Shown here: piece by piece, positions 32,663 through 43,942 of the stretch
Position numbering within the stretch: position 1 is the first letter of the stretch
How the letters are laid out: each line of letters opens with the position of its first letter
Source: CAZMYM01 sp964620325
GTDB taxonomy: Bacteria > Bipolaricaulota > Bipolaricaulia > UBA7950 > UBA9294
DNA: 64,000 nucleotides
Assembly: GCA_964620325.1 (NCBI GenBank)
Contig: CAZUIM010000014.1
Span: forward strand, 5,544-69,543
Reading direction: 5' to 3'
Position numbers and translations under genes: made by a program
The notes under the pieces: model-generated
What the model was told of the DNA's origin: nothing
What the model saw: only the letters and a program-made list of their open reading frames with translations
Databases searched by the model: none

Positions 32663-33862
32663 TCAGACGATCTCCGCGAACGACCGCTTGCCGACCTGGA
32701 CGAGCACGGGGGGGGCGAACGGGACGTCGAGGTCCTGGGAATCGACCTTCTCTTCGTTGACGCGGACGCCGCCCTGCTTGATGAGGCGCTTCGCCTCGCC
32801 GCGACTCGAGACGAGGCCGGAGGTCTGGAGGAGGTCGATGATCCAGATCGTCCCGTCGTCCTTCAGCAGGGACCGATCGAGCTCGATCTGCGGGACGTCG
32901 GTCGGGCGCTCGTGGTGGATGTGGACCCGGTCGAACTCGGCCTCGGCCCGTTCGGCCGCCTCGGCACCGTGATACATGCGGACAATCTCGCGGGCGAGGG
33001 CGCGCTTGGCATCGCGCGGCGCGCTCTTCAGATCTCCGGGAGCGTCGACGTCCGTGAGGAAGAGGAAGTATGGTTCGATCAGCGCATCCGGGATCGACAA
33101 GATCTTCCCATAGATCTCGGCCGGTTCCTCGCTGATCCCGACGTAGTTTCCGGTCGTCTGGCTCATCGCCCGCTCCCCGTCGAGGCCGATCAGCAGCGGC
33201 ACCGTCATCACGACCTGCGGCTCCTGTTCGTACTCGCGTTGGATGTCCCGTCCGACGAGGAGGTTGAACAGCTGGTCGGTCCCGCCGAGCTCGACGTCGG
33301 CCTGAATCGCGACCGAGTCGTAGGCCTGGGCGAGCGGGTAGAGGAACTCGAGGACGCTGATCGATTCACCGGCGGCGTAGCGCTTCGAGAAGTCGTCCCG
33401 CTCGAGCATCCGGGCGACGGTGTACTTCGCCGTCAGATGGATGACGTCGGCGAAGTCGAGCTTTCCAAGCCACTCGGAGTTGTAGCGGAACTCGGTCCGC
33501 TCCGGATCGAGGATCTTGAACGCCTGTTCACGGTAGGTCTCCATGTTCCGCTCGATCTCTTCCGACGACATCAGCGCCCGAGTCGATGACCGACCGGACG
33601 GATCGCCGATCCGTCGGGTGAAATCGCCGACGACGAGGACCCCCGTGTGGCCGAGGTCCTGGAACTGGCGCATCTTGCGGAGCGGGACCGAATGACCGAG
33701 CGTCAGGTGCGGCGCCGATGGATCGATGCCGAGCTTGATCCGGAGGGGCTCGCGTGTCTGTTCAAACCGCTCGAGCTTGGCGACGAGGCCCTCCCGCGGA
33801 ACGAGGTTCTCCACGCCGACGGCGAGGGTCTCGTCGATCAGCCTCTCGATCCACGCGGACAA
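32663..33862 (-). CDS. tyrS: Tyrosyl-tRNA synthetase with degenerate KMSKS loop
   Basis: 399 residues, class I synthetase of the TyrRS family. HIGH-type motif HLTLGH (52-57), DFTRRIGDPSGR and DVELGGTDQLFN are normal. The KMSKS loop reads ERAMSQTTGNYVG (232-236 AMSQT), so both lysines are replaced. An S4-like C-terminal domain is present (LVSSRGEAKRLIKQGGVRVN). It attaches tyrosine to tRNA-Tyr. It is convergent with the amidase gene and starts 1 bp before the end of gyrA, on the same strand and downstream of it. Confidence 0.94.
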   Translation of the reverse strand: MSAWIERLIDETLAVGVENLVPREGLVAKLERFEQTREPLRIKLGIDPSAPHLTLGHSVPLRKMRQFQDLGHTGVLVVGDFTRRIGDPSGRSSTRALMSSEEIERNMETYREQAFKILDPERTEFRYNSEWLGKLDFADVIHLTAKYTVARMLERDDFSKRYAAGESISVLEFLYPLAQAYDSVAIQADVELGGTDQLFNLLVGRDIQREYEQEPQVVMTVPLLIGLDGERAMSQTTGNYVGISEEPAEIYGKILSIPDALIEPYFLFLTDVDAPGDLKSAPRDAKRALAREIVRMYHGAEAAERAEAEFDRVHIHHERPTDVPQIELDRSLLKDDGTIWIIDLLQTSGLVSSRGEAKRLIKQGGVRVNEEKVDSQDLDVPFAPPVLVQVGKRSFAEIV

Positions 33863-33863
33863 C

Positions 33864-36272
33864 CTAGCTCCCCACGTTGACGACGGAGACGATCCGATCG
33901 TCCTCGGCGAGGTCGATCAGCCGGACGCCGCGGGCGTATCGCCGGTAGACGTTGATCTCCCCGGCGAGTATCCGGATCACCTTCTGTTCCGTCGTGATGA
34001 TGATCTCGTCCTGATCGGAGACGATCCCGATGCGGACGAGCTTGCCGGAATCCTCGTCGAGCTTGATCCCCTGTACGCCCTTCCCTCCGCGTCCCTGGAT
34101 CGGAAAGTCGTCGAGGGAGACGCGCTTCCCGTAGCCGAACTCGGAGACCATCAGAAGCTTCTTGTCCATCGTGATCTCGCGCCCGAGGCAGGACATCCCG
34201 ACGACCCAATCCTCGTCGTCGAGGCGAATTCCGATGACGCCCTTCGACGGACGCTTCGTCAGCCGGACCTCCTCCTCGCGAAAGCGGATCGTCTGCCCGT
34301 TGCAGGACGCGAGGATCAGATCGCCCCCGCCCTCGGAGATCACGGCGTCGACGAGACGATCTTCGTCGTCCGTGTTGATCGCGATGATCCCGCTGGCGTG
34401 GACGTTCGCATAATCAGTCAGCCGGTTCTTGTTGACGATCCCGTTCGCCGTCGCCATCAGGCAGAGCTCGTCTTCGACGTCGTCGAAGCTCGAGACCGGG
34501 AGAATCTCGCGGACGACCTCGTCCTGTTCCATCGCGACGACGGAGCGCATGTTCTTTCCGGTGGCGTCCCGATGGAGCGACGGAAGCTTGTACCCTTGCG
34601 TCCGGAAGACGCGTCGCTGATCCGTGAAGATCAGCAGCTGGTCGCGGGCGTTGGCCAACGTCGTGTTGCAGATGTAATCGTCCTCTTTCGTCCGTTGTCC
34701 GATGACGCCCTTCCCGCCGCGGCCCTGGCTTCGGAAGTCGATCGCGCGGGGGGCGTTGACGTACCCGCCGTGCGTGACGCTGACCATCAGGTCGTAGTCG
34801 GGGATCAGCTCCGAGAAGTCGACGTCGCCGTCTTCGTCGGCGATCAGGGTCCGTCGCGCGTCGGCGTATCTTTCGCTGATCTCACGCAGCTCCATCTTGA
34901 TCGTTTCGTCCAGGACAACGTCGCTTCCAAGGATTCGCTCGTACTCGGCGATCGCCTTCAGCTTCTCCTCGTACTCGTTGTCGATCTTCTGCCGCTCCAG
35001 CGCACGCAACTGGGACAAGCGCATCCTGAGGATCGACTCGATCTGCTCCTCGGACAGAGCGAGCTCGGTCTGCAGCAGGCGCGTCTCCGTCTCGGTGTCC
35101 TTCGACGTTCGGATGATCTCGATCACACGATCGATGTTGTCGAGCGCGATCCGGTACCCCTCCAGGATGTGGGCCCGCTTCTTCGCCGCGTCGAGTCGGT
35201 GTTCGGTCCGCCGCCGGACGACCTCACGGCGGAAGTCGATGAAGCAATTGAGGATCTCCTTCAGCGAGAGGGTTCGGGGATTCCCGTCGATGATCACCAG
35301 GAAGACAGCGGCGAAGGTGCGTTCGAGCGGCGTGTACTTGTACAGCTGGTTCAACACGACGTTCGGCGTCGCCGACCGCTTCATCTCGATGACAATCCGA
35401 AGGCCTTCCCGGTCCGACTCGTCACGCAGATCGGAGATGCCGTCGATCTGGCCGGACTGCACCTTCCCCGCGATCGACTCGACAATCGTCGATTTGCGGA
35501 CCTGGTAAGGAATCTCGGTGATGATGATCCGATCGTCATCGATCTCCGCCTTGGCGCGCAGGGTGATCTTCCCCTGGCCGGTCCGATACATGTCCTCGAT
35601 CCCGGCGCGACCCATGATCAGGCCGCCGGTCGGGAAATCCGGGCCGGGAATCTGCCGCATCAGATCCTTGATGGAAATGAGCGGGTCGTCCATCAGGGCG
35701 ATCGTCCCGTCGATCAGCTCGCCGAGGTGATGCGGCGGGATCTGCGTCGTCATCCCGACCGAGATCCCCCAAGCCCCGTTCATCAGGAGGTTTGGAACCT
35801 TGGCCGGAAGGACGATCGGCTCTTCGAGCGAGTCGTCGAAGTTCGGCATCCAGCTGACGGTCCCCTCGTCGAGCTCCTCGAGGAACTCCATCGAGATCGA
35901 TGCCAGGCGCGCCTCGGTGTATCGCGTCGCCGCCGCGGGGTCGCCGTCGATCGAGCCGAAGTTTCCCTGGCCGTCGACGAGCGGATAGCGATACGAGAAG
36001 CCCTGAGCCATGTTGACCATGGTGTCGTAGATCGCCAGCTCGCCGTGAGGATGGAACTTTCCCATCACCTCGCCGACGACGCGGGCCGACTTGCGCGTCG
36101 GCTTGCTCGGGACCACCCCGAGCTCGCGCATGCCGTAGAGGATTCTTCGCTGGACCGGCTTGAGACCGTCTCGCACGTCGGGGATGGCACGCCCGCGGAT
36201 GACGCTCATCGCGTAGTTGATATAAGACTGCTCCATCTCCTCTTCGATGAACGCAGACTCGATCCGCTCCAT
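33864..36272 (-). CDS. gyrA: DNA gyrase subunit A
   Basis: ATG 36272 (GAGGGGGGG upstream) gives 802 residues starting MERIESAFIEEEMEQSYINY. The catalytic tyrosine is Y118 in AATRYTEARL. The C-terminal beta-pinwheel has the GyrA-box-like SQGRGGKGV and a second IQGRGGKGV, favouring GyrA over ParC. The quinolone-contact segment reads HPHGELAIYD: Glu and Leu stand where E. coli has Asp82 and Ser83. gyrB is not adjacent. tyrS follows on the same strand 1 bp away. Confidence 0.95.
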   Translation of the reverse strand: MERIESAFIEEEMEQSYINYAMSVIRGRAIPDVRDGLKPVQRRILYGMRELGVVPSKPTRKSARVVGEVMGKFHPHGELAIYDTMVNMAQGFSYRYPLVDGQGNFGSIDGDPAAATRYTEARLASISMEFLEELDEGTVSWMPNFDDSLEEPIVLPAKVPNLLMNGAWGISVGMTTQIPPHHLGELIDGTIALMDDPLISIKDLMRQIPGPDFPTGGLIMGRAGIEDMYRTGQGKITLRAKAEIDDDRIIITEIPYQVRKSTIVESIAGKVQSGQIDGISDLRDESDREGLRIVIEMKRSATPNVVLNQLYKYTPLERTFAAVFLVIIDGNPRTLSLKEILNCFIDFRREVVRRRTEHRLDAAKKRAHILEGYRIALDNIDRVIEIIRTSKDTETETRLLQTELALSEEQIESILRMRLSQLRALERQKIDNEYEEKLKAIAEYERILGSDVVLDETIKMELREISERYADARRTLIADEDGDVDFSELIPDYDLMVSVTHGGYVNAPRAIDFRSQGRGGKGVIGQRTKEDDYICNTTLANARDQLLIFTDQRRVFRTQGYKLPSLHRDATGKNMRSVVAMEQDEVVREILPVSSFDDVEDELCLMATANGIVNKNRLTDYANVHASGIIAINTDDEDRLVDAVISEGGGDLILASCNGQTIRFREEEVRLTKRPSKGVIGIRLDDEDWVVGMSCLGREITMDKKLLMVSEFGYGKRVSLDDFPIQGRGGKGVQGIKLDEDSGKLVRIGIVSDQDEIIITTEQKVIRILAGEINVYRRYARGVRLIDLAEDDRIVSVVNVGS

Positions 36273-36336
36273 GGCTTCCCCCCCCTCATACTCGCCGTTT
36301 TGGCGCCCGCCGGACGCCGACGATCTAGACCCATTA

Positions 36337-36365
36337 AGAATACCGCAATCCCTTACCTGATACAA
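36337..36365 (-). promoter_or_regulatory. Candidate gyrA promoter
   Basis: On the minus strand: TTGTAT, 17 bp, TATTCT. The leader to the gyrA ATG would be ~58 nt. The match to consensus is moderate. Confidence 0.45.
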
Positions 36366-36643
36366 GTTTCCGCCAATCCCACCGACTTCTTCCATCTCGT
36401 CGCCATCGGCGGGGCGAGGATCGCCCGAAGTCGCGTAACCGCAACCGTTTCGGCGCCCCGTGCTCGGCCGGGCGAGATCCCGCGGACGACACCGCCCGGG
36501 CCGCGGTACTCACAGCACGAGGGCTCACGGAGGCTCCATCCTCATCGAGCGCAAACCCATGGAATACATGAGAACGTCCTGGCTCGGGACCCGGATAACT
36601 CGGAAACTTCGTCTTCATGGGCACTTCGCGTCATCGCGACCCA

Positions 36644-36672
36644 TTGACGCCCCTCCGGGACGACACTATACT
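36644..36672 (+). promoter_or_regulatory. Strong sigma-70-type promoter of spoVS
   Basis: TTGACG (36644-36649), 17 bp, TATACT (36667-36672), ten of twelve consensus positions. The leader is ~44 nt with GGGAGG before the ATG. Confidence 0.75.
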
Positions 36673-36722
36673 GCCAACGGGGACTGCGTGGGCGCCGAGA
36701 CGGGTGCCCGGGAGGGCGAGCC

Positions 36723-36983
36723 ATGGAGATCCTAAAGGTCGCGTCTCGATCCAATCCGAACTCCGTCTCCGGAGCGATCGCCGGCGCACTCGAACAGGAA
36801 CGCGTCGTGGAGATTCACGCGATCGGTGCCGGAGCCGTCAACCAGACAGTGAAGGCGATCGCCATCGCTCGCCGCCTCGTCGAGGGCGACGGCGACCCTG
36901 CGATCCGCGTCATCCCCGGATTCATAGAGCTCGAGATCGACGGTCAGACCAAGACGGGGATCCGATTCATCGTCGAGCGGTAG
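36723..36983 (+). CDS. spoVS: Stage V sporulation protein S (SpoVS)
   Basis: 86 residues, standard SpoVS length, an Alba-like nucleic-acid-binding fold. Starts MEILKVASRSNPNSVSGAIA; contains IHAIGAGAVNQTVKAIAIAR, the family core. SpoVS is needed for sporulation in Bacillus but is also found in non-spore-formers such as Thermus and Thermotoga, so it does not by itself show spore formation. It has its own strong promoter and is followed 25 bp later by argS. Confidence 0.95.
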   Translation: MEILKVASRSNPNSVSGAIAGALEQERVVEIHAIGAGAVNQTVKAIAIARRLVEGDGDPAIRVIPGFIELEIDGQTKTGIRFIVER

Positions 36984-37008
36984 CCTTTCCGGTATCCTCT
37001 CGCGCAGA

Positions 37009-38670
37009 ATGTCAACGCATCTCGAATCGCGAATCGCAGTCGCCCTCGCCTCGGCCTCTCGGAGCGTCGTCGGACCGTCGATCGAGCCGGTCGACGTCCG
37101 ACCGGCCGATCGCCCCGAGTTCGGCGACTTCTCGTCAAACGTCGCACTCGCGTCGGCGGCGAATGCCGGAACGAGACCGCGCGACCTCGCCGAGCGACTC
37201 GTCCGGAGGCTCCGCGAGGAGGACGAGTCCCTGTTCCGCGAGGTCCGCGTCGACGGTCCCGGGTTCGTCAACTTCTTCCTTCGACCCGAGACGATTCAAT
37301 CGGCCCTCACACACGTGCTCGAGCTCGGCGACCGATTCGGAAGCTCCGACCGCGGGGCCGGCTCGAGGATGCAGGTCGAGTTCGTCAGCTCGAATCCGAC
37401 CGGTCCGCTGACGGTCGGCCACGGACGCCAGGCCGTTCTCGGCGACGTCCTCGCGAACCTGTACGAGCGGCTCGGGTACGACGTGCAGCGCGAGTACTAC
37501 TTCAACGACGAGGGCCGCCAGATCGATCTGCTCGCCGAATCGCTCTGGGTTCGACATCGCGAGCTCCACGGGGAATCCCACGAGATTCCGGACGACGGGT
37601 ATCGCGGCGAGTACTTGATCGACGTCGCCCGAGGCCTCGACACGGAGGAACCCTCGAAGGGGACGTTCGAATCCTTCAGCGAAGAGGCGCGCGCCTTCTA
37701 TCGTCGAGAAGCGGTCGATCGACTGACCGCGATGATCAAGGATGACCTCGCCAAGCTCGGCGTCCACTTCGATCGTTGGTTCAGCGAGGCGACCCTCCAT
37801 CGCTCGGGTGAAGTCACAGCCGCGCTCGAGGCGCTCGAGAAGCACGACGGCGTCTACGAGAAGGACGGCGCCGTCTGGCTGAAGGCTGAGGCGTTCGGGG
37901 CCGCACAGGACGCCGTGCTCATCCGGAGCACCGGCCGACCGACGTACTTGATGGTCGACATCGCCTACCACCTGAACAAGCGGGCGCGCGGCTTCGACTG
38001 CGTGATCAACGTCCAAGGGGCCGACCATCACGCGGAGCTCACCTACGTAAAGGCGGCGCTGCGGATCCTCGGGCTCCCGGACGAGTGGCTGCACTACGCC
38101 GTGCACCAGTTCGTCAGCCTGAAGGAGGGGGGAGAGACGCTGAAGATGTCGACCCGTGCAGGGCGCTTCGTCACCCTCCGCGATCTTCTCGACGAGCTGT
38201 CCGGCGACGTCATTCGACACTTCATGATCTCCCGGAAGCCGGAGGCGCACCTCGAGTTCGACCTCGATCTGGCCCGATCCGCGTCTCAGGACAACCCCGC
38301 CACCTACGTGCAGTACGCGCACACGCGGATCGTCTCCATCTTCCGCAAGGCCGAAGACGCCCCGATGGCAGACGAATGGACGACGGTCGACCTCTCTCCG
38401 CTGAGCGAGCCGGAGGAGCTCGACCTGATCAAGTCACTCGACCGATTCCCCGACGTCGTCGAAACGTCGGCTCTGACGTTCGGGCCGCATCTCCTCGCCG
38501 ACTACGCCCTGCAGCTGTCGAAGGCGTTTCACGGATATTACGACCGGCACCGGGTGCTGTCGGAGGACGCCGAATTGACGCGGGCCCGCCTCGCCCTTCT
38601 CCGCGGGATGCGGATCGTCCTCCGGGAGAGCCTCGGGATCCTCGGCATGACCGCGCCGGAGGAGATGTAG
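37009..38670 (+). CDS. argS: Arginyl-tRNA synthetase
   Basis: 553 residues. N-terminal Add-1-like domain, class I signature EFVSSNPTGPLTVGHGRQAV, KMST loop in LKMSTRAGRFVTL and a DALR anticodon-binding domain at the C-terminus. It charges tRNA-Arg. There is no good Shine-Dalgarno before the ATG; a TATCCT element ends about 12 nt upstream, so a short leader or cotranscription with spoVS is likely. The stop overlaps the GTG of ftsY by one base. Confidence 0.96.
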   Translation: MSTHLESRIAVALASASRSVVGPSIEPVDVRPADRPEFGDFSSNVALASAANAGTRPRDLAERLVRRLREEDESLFREVRVDGPGFVNFFLRPETIQSALTHVLELGDRFGSSDRGAGSRMQVEFVSSNPTGPLTVGHGRQAVLGDVLANLYERLGYDVQREYYFNDEGRQIDLLAESLWVRHRELHGESHEIPDDGYRGEYLIDVARGLDTEEPSKGTFESFSEEARAFYRREAVDRLTAMIKDDLAKLGVHFDRWFSEATLHRSGEVTAALEALEKHDGVYEKDGAVWLKAEAFGAAQDAVLIRSTGRPTYLMVDIAYHLNKRARGFDCVINVQGADHHAELTYVKAALRILGLPDEWLHYAVHQFVSLKEGGETLKMSTRAGRFVTLRDLLDELSGDVIRHFMISRKPEAHLEFDLDLARSASQDNPATYVQYAHTRIVSIFRKAEDAPMADEWTTVDLSPLSEPEELDLIKSLDRFPDVVETSALTFGPHLLADYALQLSKAFHGYYDRHRVLSEDAELTRARLALLRGMRIVLRESLGILGMTAPEEM

Positions 38671-39578
38671 TGGCGTGGCTCGAGCGACTCCGGAATGGGC
38701 TGTCGAGGACCCGTTCCGGATTGACCGATTCGATCGCCAAGGTCCTCGGCGGACGATCCCGTCTCTCCCCCGAAGACGCCGAGCGGATTGAGGAGGTGTT
38801 GGTCGCCGGCGACGTCGGAGCCGCGGTCGCCGCCGAGCTCGCCGAGAGGCTCCAGGATGAGCTTCGCGCCGACGGGCGGACGCCACTCGAGGTCCTGAAG
38901 GGCCTCGTCCTCGAACGTCTCGAGGGGGCGGAGCGGCCGTTCCGGCTCCGATCCGACCGGTCGCCGACCGTCCTCCTCGTCGCCGGGGTGAACGGAGCCG
39001 GGAAGACGACGACGATCGCCAAGATCGCCGCCCATCTTCGCGAGCAGGACCCGAAGCTTCCGATCACATTCGCCGCCGCAGACACCTTCCGCGCCGCAGC
39101 GGTCGAACAACTCGAAACGTGGGCGCAGCGGATCGGCGCCGACCTCGTCAAGCAGACGCCGGGGGCCGATCCGGCGGCCGTCGCGTTCGACGCGCTCGAC
39201 CACGCGATCCGGACCGGCGGCGTCCTGTTCATCGACACGGCCGGACGCCTCCAAACGAAACACAATCTCATGGAGGAACTGAAGAAGATCGAACGGACGG
39301 TGGCGAAGAAACTCGGGCGTGGATCGGACGAGCGACTCCTTGTGCTCGACGCGACCACGGGCCAAAATGGCATCTCGCAGGCGGAGCGGTTTCACGCTGC
39401 GATCGGCCTGTCGGGCCTCGTCCTGACGAAGCTCGACAGCACCGCGAAGGGTGGTGTAATCCTCGCGATCCGAGACCGGCTCGATCTGCCCGTCCTGTTC
39501 GTCGGAGTCGGCGAAACGGCCAACGACCTGCACTCGTTCTCGGCGTCGGAGTTCGTCGAAGCGCTCTTTGCCGAGTAG
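38670..39578 (+). CDS. ftsY: Signal recognition particle receptor FtsY
   Basis: Start GTG 38670 overlaps the argS stop; GGAGGAG lies ~7 nt upstream. The 302-residue protein has the helical N domain followed by the SRP GTPase domain: GVNGAGKTTTIAKIA (G1), AADTFRAAAVEQLE (insertion box), FIDTAGRLQTKHNLMEEL (G3), LDATTGQNG and LVLTKLDSTAKGG (G4). The acidic A domain of larger FtsY proteins is absent. It docks ribosome-SRP complexes to the membrane. Confidence 0.96.
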   Translation: MAWLERLRNGLSRTRSGLTDSIAKVLGGRSRLSPEDAERIEEVLVAGDVGAAVAAELAERLQDELRADGRTPLEVLKGLVLERLEGAERPFRLRSDRSPTVLLVAGVNGAGKTTTIAKIAAHLREQDPKLPITFAAADTFRAAAVEQLETWAQRIGADLVKQTPGADPAAVAFDALDHAIRTGGVLFIDTAGRLQTKHNLMEELKKIERTVAKKLGRGSDERLLVLDATTGQNGISQAERFHAAIGLSGLVLTKLDSTAKGGVILAIRDRLDLPVLFVGVGETANDLHSFSASEFVEALFAE

Positions 39579-39611
39579 ACATAGAAAGAACACGGAGGTG
39601 CTCTACCAGGG

Positions 39612-42263
<2,652 letters not shown>

Positions 42264-42288
42264 TTAAGTGGATGGAGATGCCCCGAGC

Positions 42289-42341
42289 AAGAAGACTCGG
42301 GTCTTCTTCCCAGCTACTGGAACCACAGCAACACCAGTAGC
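42289..42341 (+). repeat. Two consecutive hairpins after ppdK
   Basis: AAGAAGAC (42289-42296), tetraloop TCGG, GTCTTCTT (42301-42308): perfect 8 bp. Then GCTACTGG (42313-42320), 13-nt loop, CCAGTAGC (42334-42341): perfect 8 bp. They may be part of the ppdK 3' end. Confidence 0.55.
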
Positions 42342-42398
42342 CTGAGGCATCAGGCCGCGATTCGAGAATAGTCTCGCAGGAGACCTCCAGCCATGGAG

Positions 42399-42429
42399 AG
42401 AAAACGCCCGGCGGAGGCCGGGGCGTTCT
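42399..42429 (+). terminator. Terminator of ppdK
   Basis: AACGCCCGGC, loop GGAG, GCCGGGGCGTT: a ~10-bp stem with one bulged G, followed by CTCTTG and preceded by AGAGAA. This is the best terminator-like structure after ppdK. Confidence 0.6.
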
Positions 42430-42484
42430 CTTGCGAAGCAGTGTCCAAACGAGAGGATCAGCTGACACCGCCTCTGGAAATCTG

Positions 42485-42565
42485 CAATCGGCCGACACAC
42501 AACCTTTCAAACCGCCGATACTTTATCTTGCAATCAGCCGATGGCCACAGTTACAATCAGCCGAT
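42485..42565 (+). repeat. Three direct 12-bp repeats upstream of the AAA/DUF4143 ATPase gene
   Basis: CAATCGGCCGAC (42485-42496), CAATCAGCCGAT (42531-42542) and CAATCAGCCGAT (42554-42565). The last abuts the ATG, and a half-copy (CCGCCGATA, ~42512-42520) lies between. The arrangement suggests binding sites for a regulator, possibly the gene's own product. Confidence 0.7.
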
Positions 42566-43810
42566 ATGAAGGACGATCCTCTCTACCCTCGATTCGTGGA
42601 GACCTCCCTGGAGGATGCGATATCGGACACCCCAGTCGTCCTGATCCACGGTCCCCGCCAATGCGGGAAGACAACGCTGGCTCGGACGTTTGGCGAGGCA
42701 AGAGGCTACACCTACTTCAGTTTCGATGATGACGTCGTGGCGACTGCGGCCCGAACCGACCCCGCAGGGTTCGTTGCCGACTTGCCCATGAAGACCATCC
42801 TCGACGAGGTTCAGCACGTGCCCGAGTTGTTCTCCTCGCTCAAGATCGCCGTCGATCGGGATCGCACACCCGGGCGATTCCTTCTCACCGGCTCGGCGAA
42901 TGCGCTTCTCGTGCCTCGACTCGCGGATTCGCTCGCCGGGCGAATGGAGATCCTTCGGCTGCACCCCCTCGCGCAGTGCGAGCTCGCGGGGGTGCGACCG
43001 GATTTCCTCGACAGGCTTTTCGACAGAGGCTTCCCCATGCGTTCTCACGACCGCCTCGGAGACAAGTTGGTGGCGTGCATCGTCGCAGGCGGCTATCCCG
43101 CAGCGCTTGCGCGATCCACGCACCGCCGACAGGCGGCGTGGTATCGAGATTACATTGGCACCCTCATTCAGCGTGACGTGCAGGATCTAGCCAGGATACG
43201 TAACCTGGATGTGCTCCCTCGGCTGCTGGCGCTCGCTACCGCGCAGACGGCGCAGCTGCGCAACGTCGCGGATCTAGCGGGTCCGTTCCAGTTGAGCCGG
43301 CCGACGATCCAGGAGTACGTCACGCTGCTTGAGGCCATCTTCCTGATCGACATCCTGCCGCCGTGGCACAGCAATCGGCTCAAGCGGCTCGTCAAGAGCC
43401 CCAAGATCCACGTCGGAGACACCGGCGTCGCCTGCGCACTGCTCGACGCCGACAGCCAGAGCCTGGCGGAAGACCGCGACACGCTCGGTCGTCTCTTGGA
43501 GACCTTCGTATTCCAGGAGCTTCGTCGCCAGGCGAGCTGGCACCCGACCGCCCTTCGCTTCCACCATTTCCGGGATCGTGACGGATACGAGGTCGACATC
43601 GTTCTCGAACGCGCTGGACAACGCATCGCCGGCATTGAAGTGAAGGCCTCGGCGACGGTCAGAGATCGGGATTTCCGTGGACTGCGCAAGCTTCGATCCG
43701 CAAGCGACAAGCGGTTTGCCGCAGGGATTGTGCTGTATGACGGTGAGACGTGTGCTGGATTCGGCGATGACCTCTACGCCGTGCCGATCCGGACGCTCTG
43801 GGAGAGTTGA
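42566..43810 (+). CDS. AAA_14/DUF4143 family ATPase
   Basis: 414 residues from the ATG at 42566, which overlaps no repeat base. Walker A is IHGPRQCGKTTLA (28-40) and Walker B is KTILDEVQHVPEL. A sensor-like FLLTGSANALLVPRLADSLA follows, then a winged-helix part, and a C-terminal DUF4143 domain with a nuclease-like DGYEVDIVLE...GIEVKAS (PD-(D/E)xK-like). The family is widespread and patchy, often mobile, and its role is unknown. Base composition is less extreme than in neighbouring housekeeping genes. No Shine-Dalgarno is seen; repeat DNA lies where it would be. Confidence 0.88.
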   Translation: MKDDPLYPRFVETSLEDAISDTPVVLIHGPRQCGKTTLARTFGEARGYTYFSFDDDVVATAARTDPAGFVADLPMKTILDEVQHVPELFSSLKIAVDRDRTPGRFLLTGSANALLVPRLADSLAGRMEILRLHPLAQCELAGVRPDFLDRLFDRGFPMRSHDRLGDKLVACIVAGGYPAALARSTHRRQAAWYRDYIGTLIQRDVQDLARIRNLDVLPRLLALATAQTAQLRNVADLAGPFQLSRPTIQEYVTLLEAIFLIDILPPWHSNRLKRLVKSPKIHVGDTGVACALLDADSQSLAEDRDTLGRLLETFVFQELRRQASWHPTALRFHHFRDRDGYEVDIVLERAGQRIAGIEVKASATVRDRDFRGLRKLRSASDKRFAAGIVLYDGETCAGFGDDLYAVPIRTLWES

Positions 43811-43942
43811 GCGGCTCCGGTGGCTTCCCTTGGCGAACCCTCTCTTCGCGCGTCAAGATGCGACTCCGACAGTCACTCGCAGCGTTAGGAACGCCAGCGT
43901 CCCGCGGAGCCGGCCATTGCGCAGAAGCCGTCAAGTGCGCCT

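Larger units (their letters stand above)
36273..36722. other. 450-bp divergent regulatory region between gyrA and spoVS
   Basis: No gene is supported. It holds a leftward promoter for gyrA (36337-36365) and a rightward promoter for spoVS (36644-36672). Confidence 0.6.
42264..42565. other. 302-bp intergenic region: hairpins, terminator and direct repeats
   Basis: No gene. It holds two short hairpins, a terminator and three direct repeats, each listed separately. The character of the sequence changes here and marks the left edge of an accessory patch. Confidence 0.6.

Noticed and set aside
33726..36647. 973-codon plus-strand frame over gyrA
   Set aside because: gyrA on the minus strand is certain; the opposing product lacks any motif.
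36723..36983. Evidence for endospore formation
   Set aside because: SpoVS alone occurs in many non-sporulating bacteria and no other sporulation gene is present.
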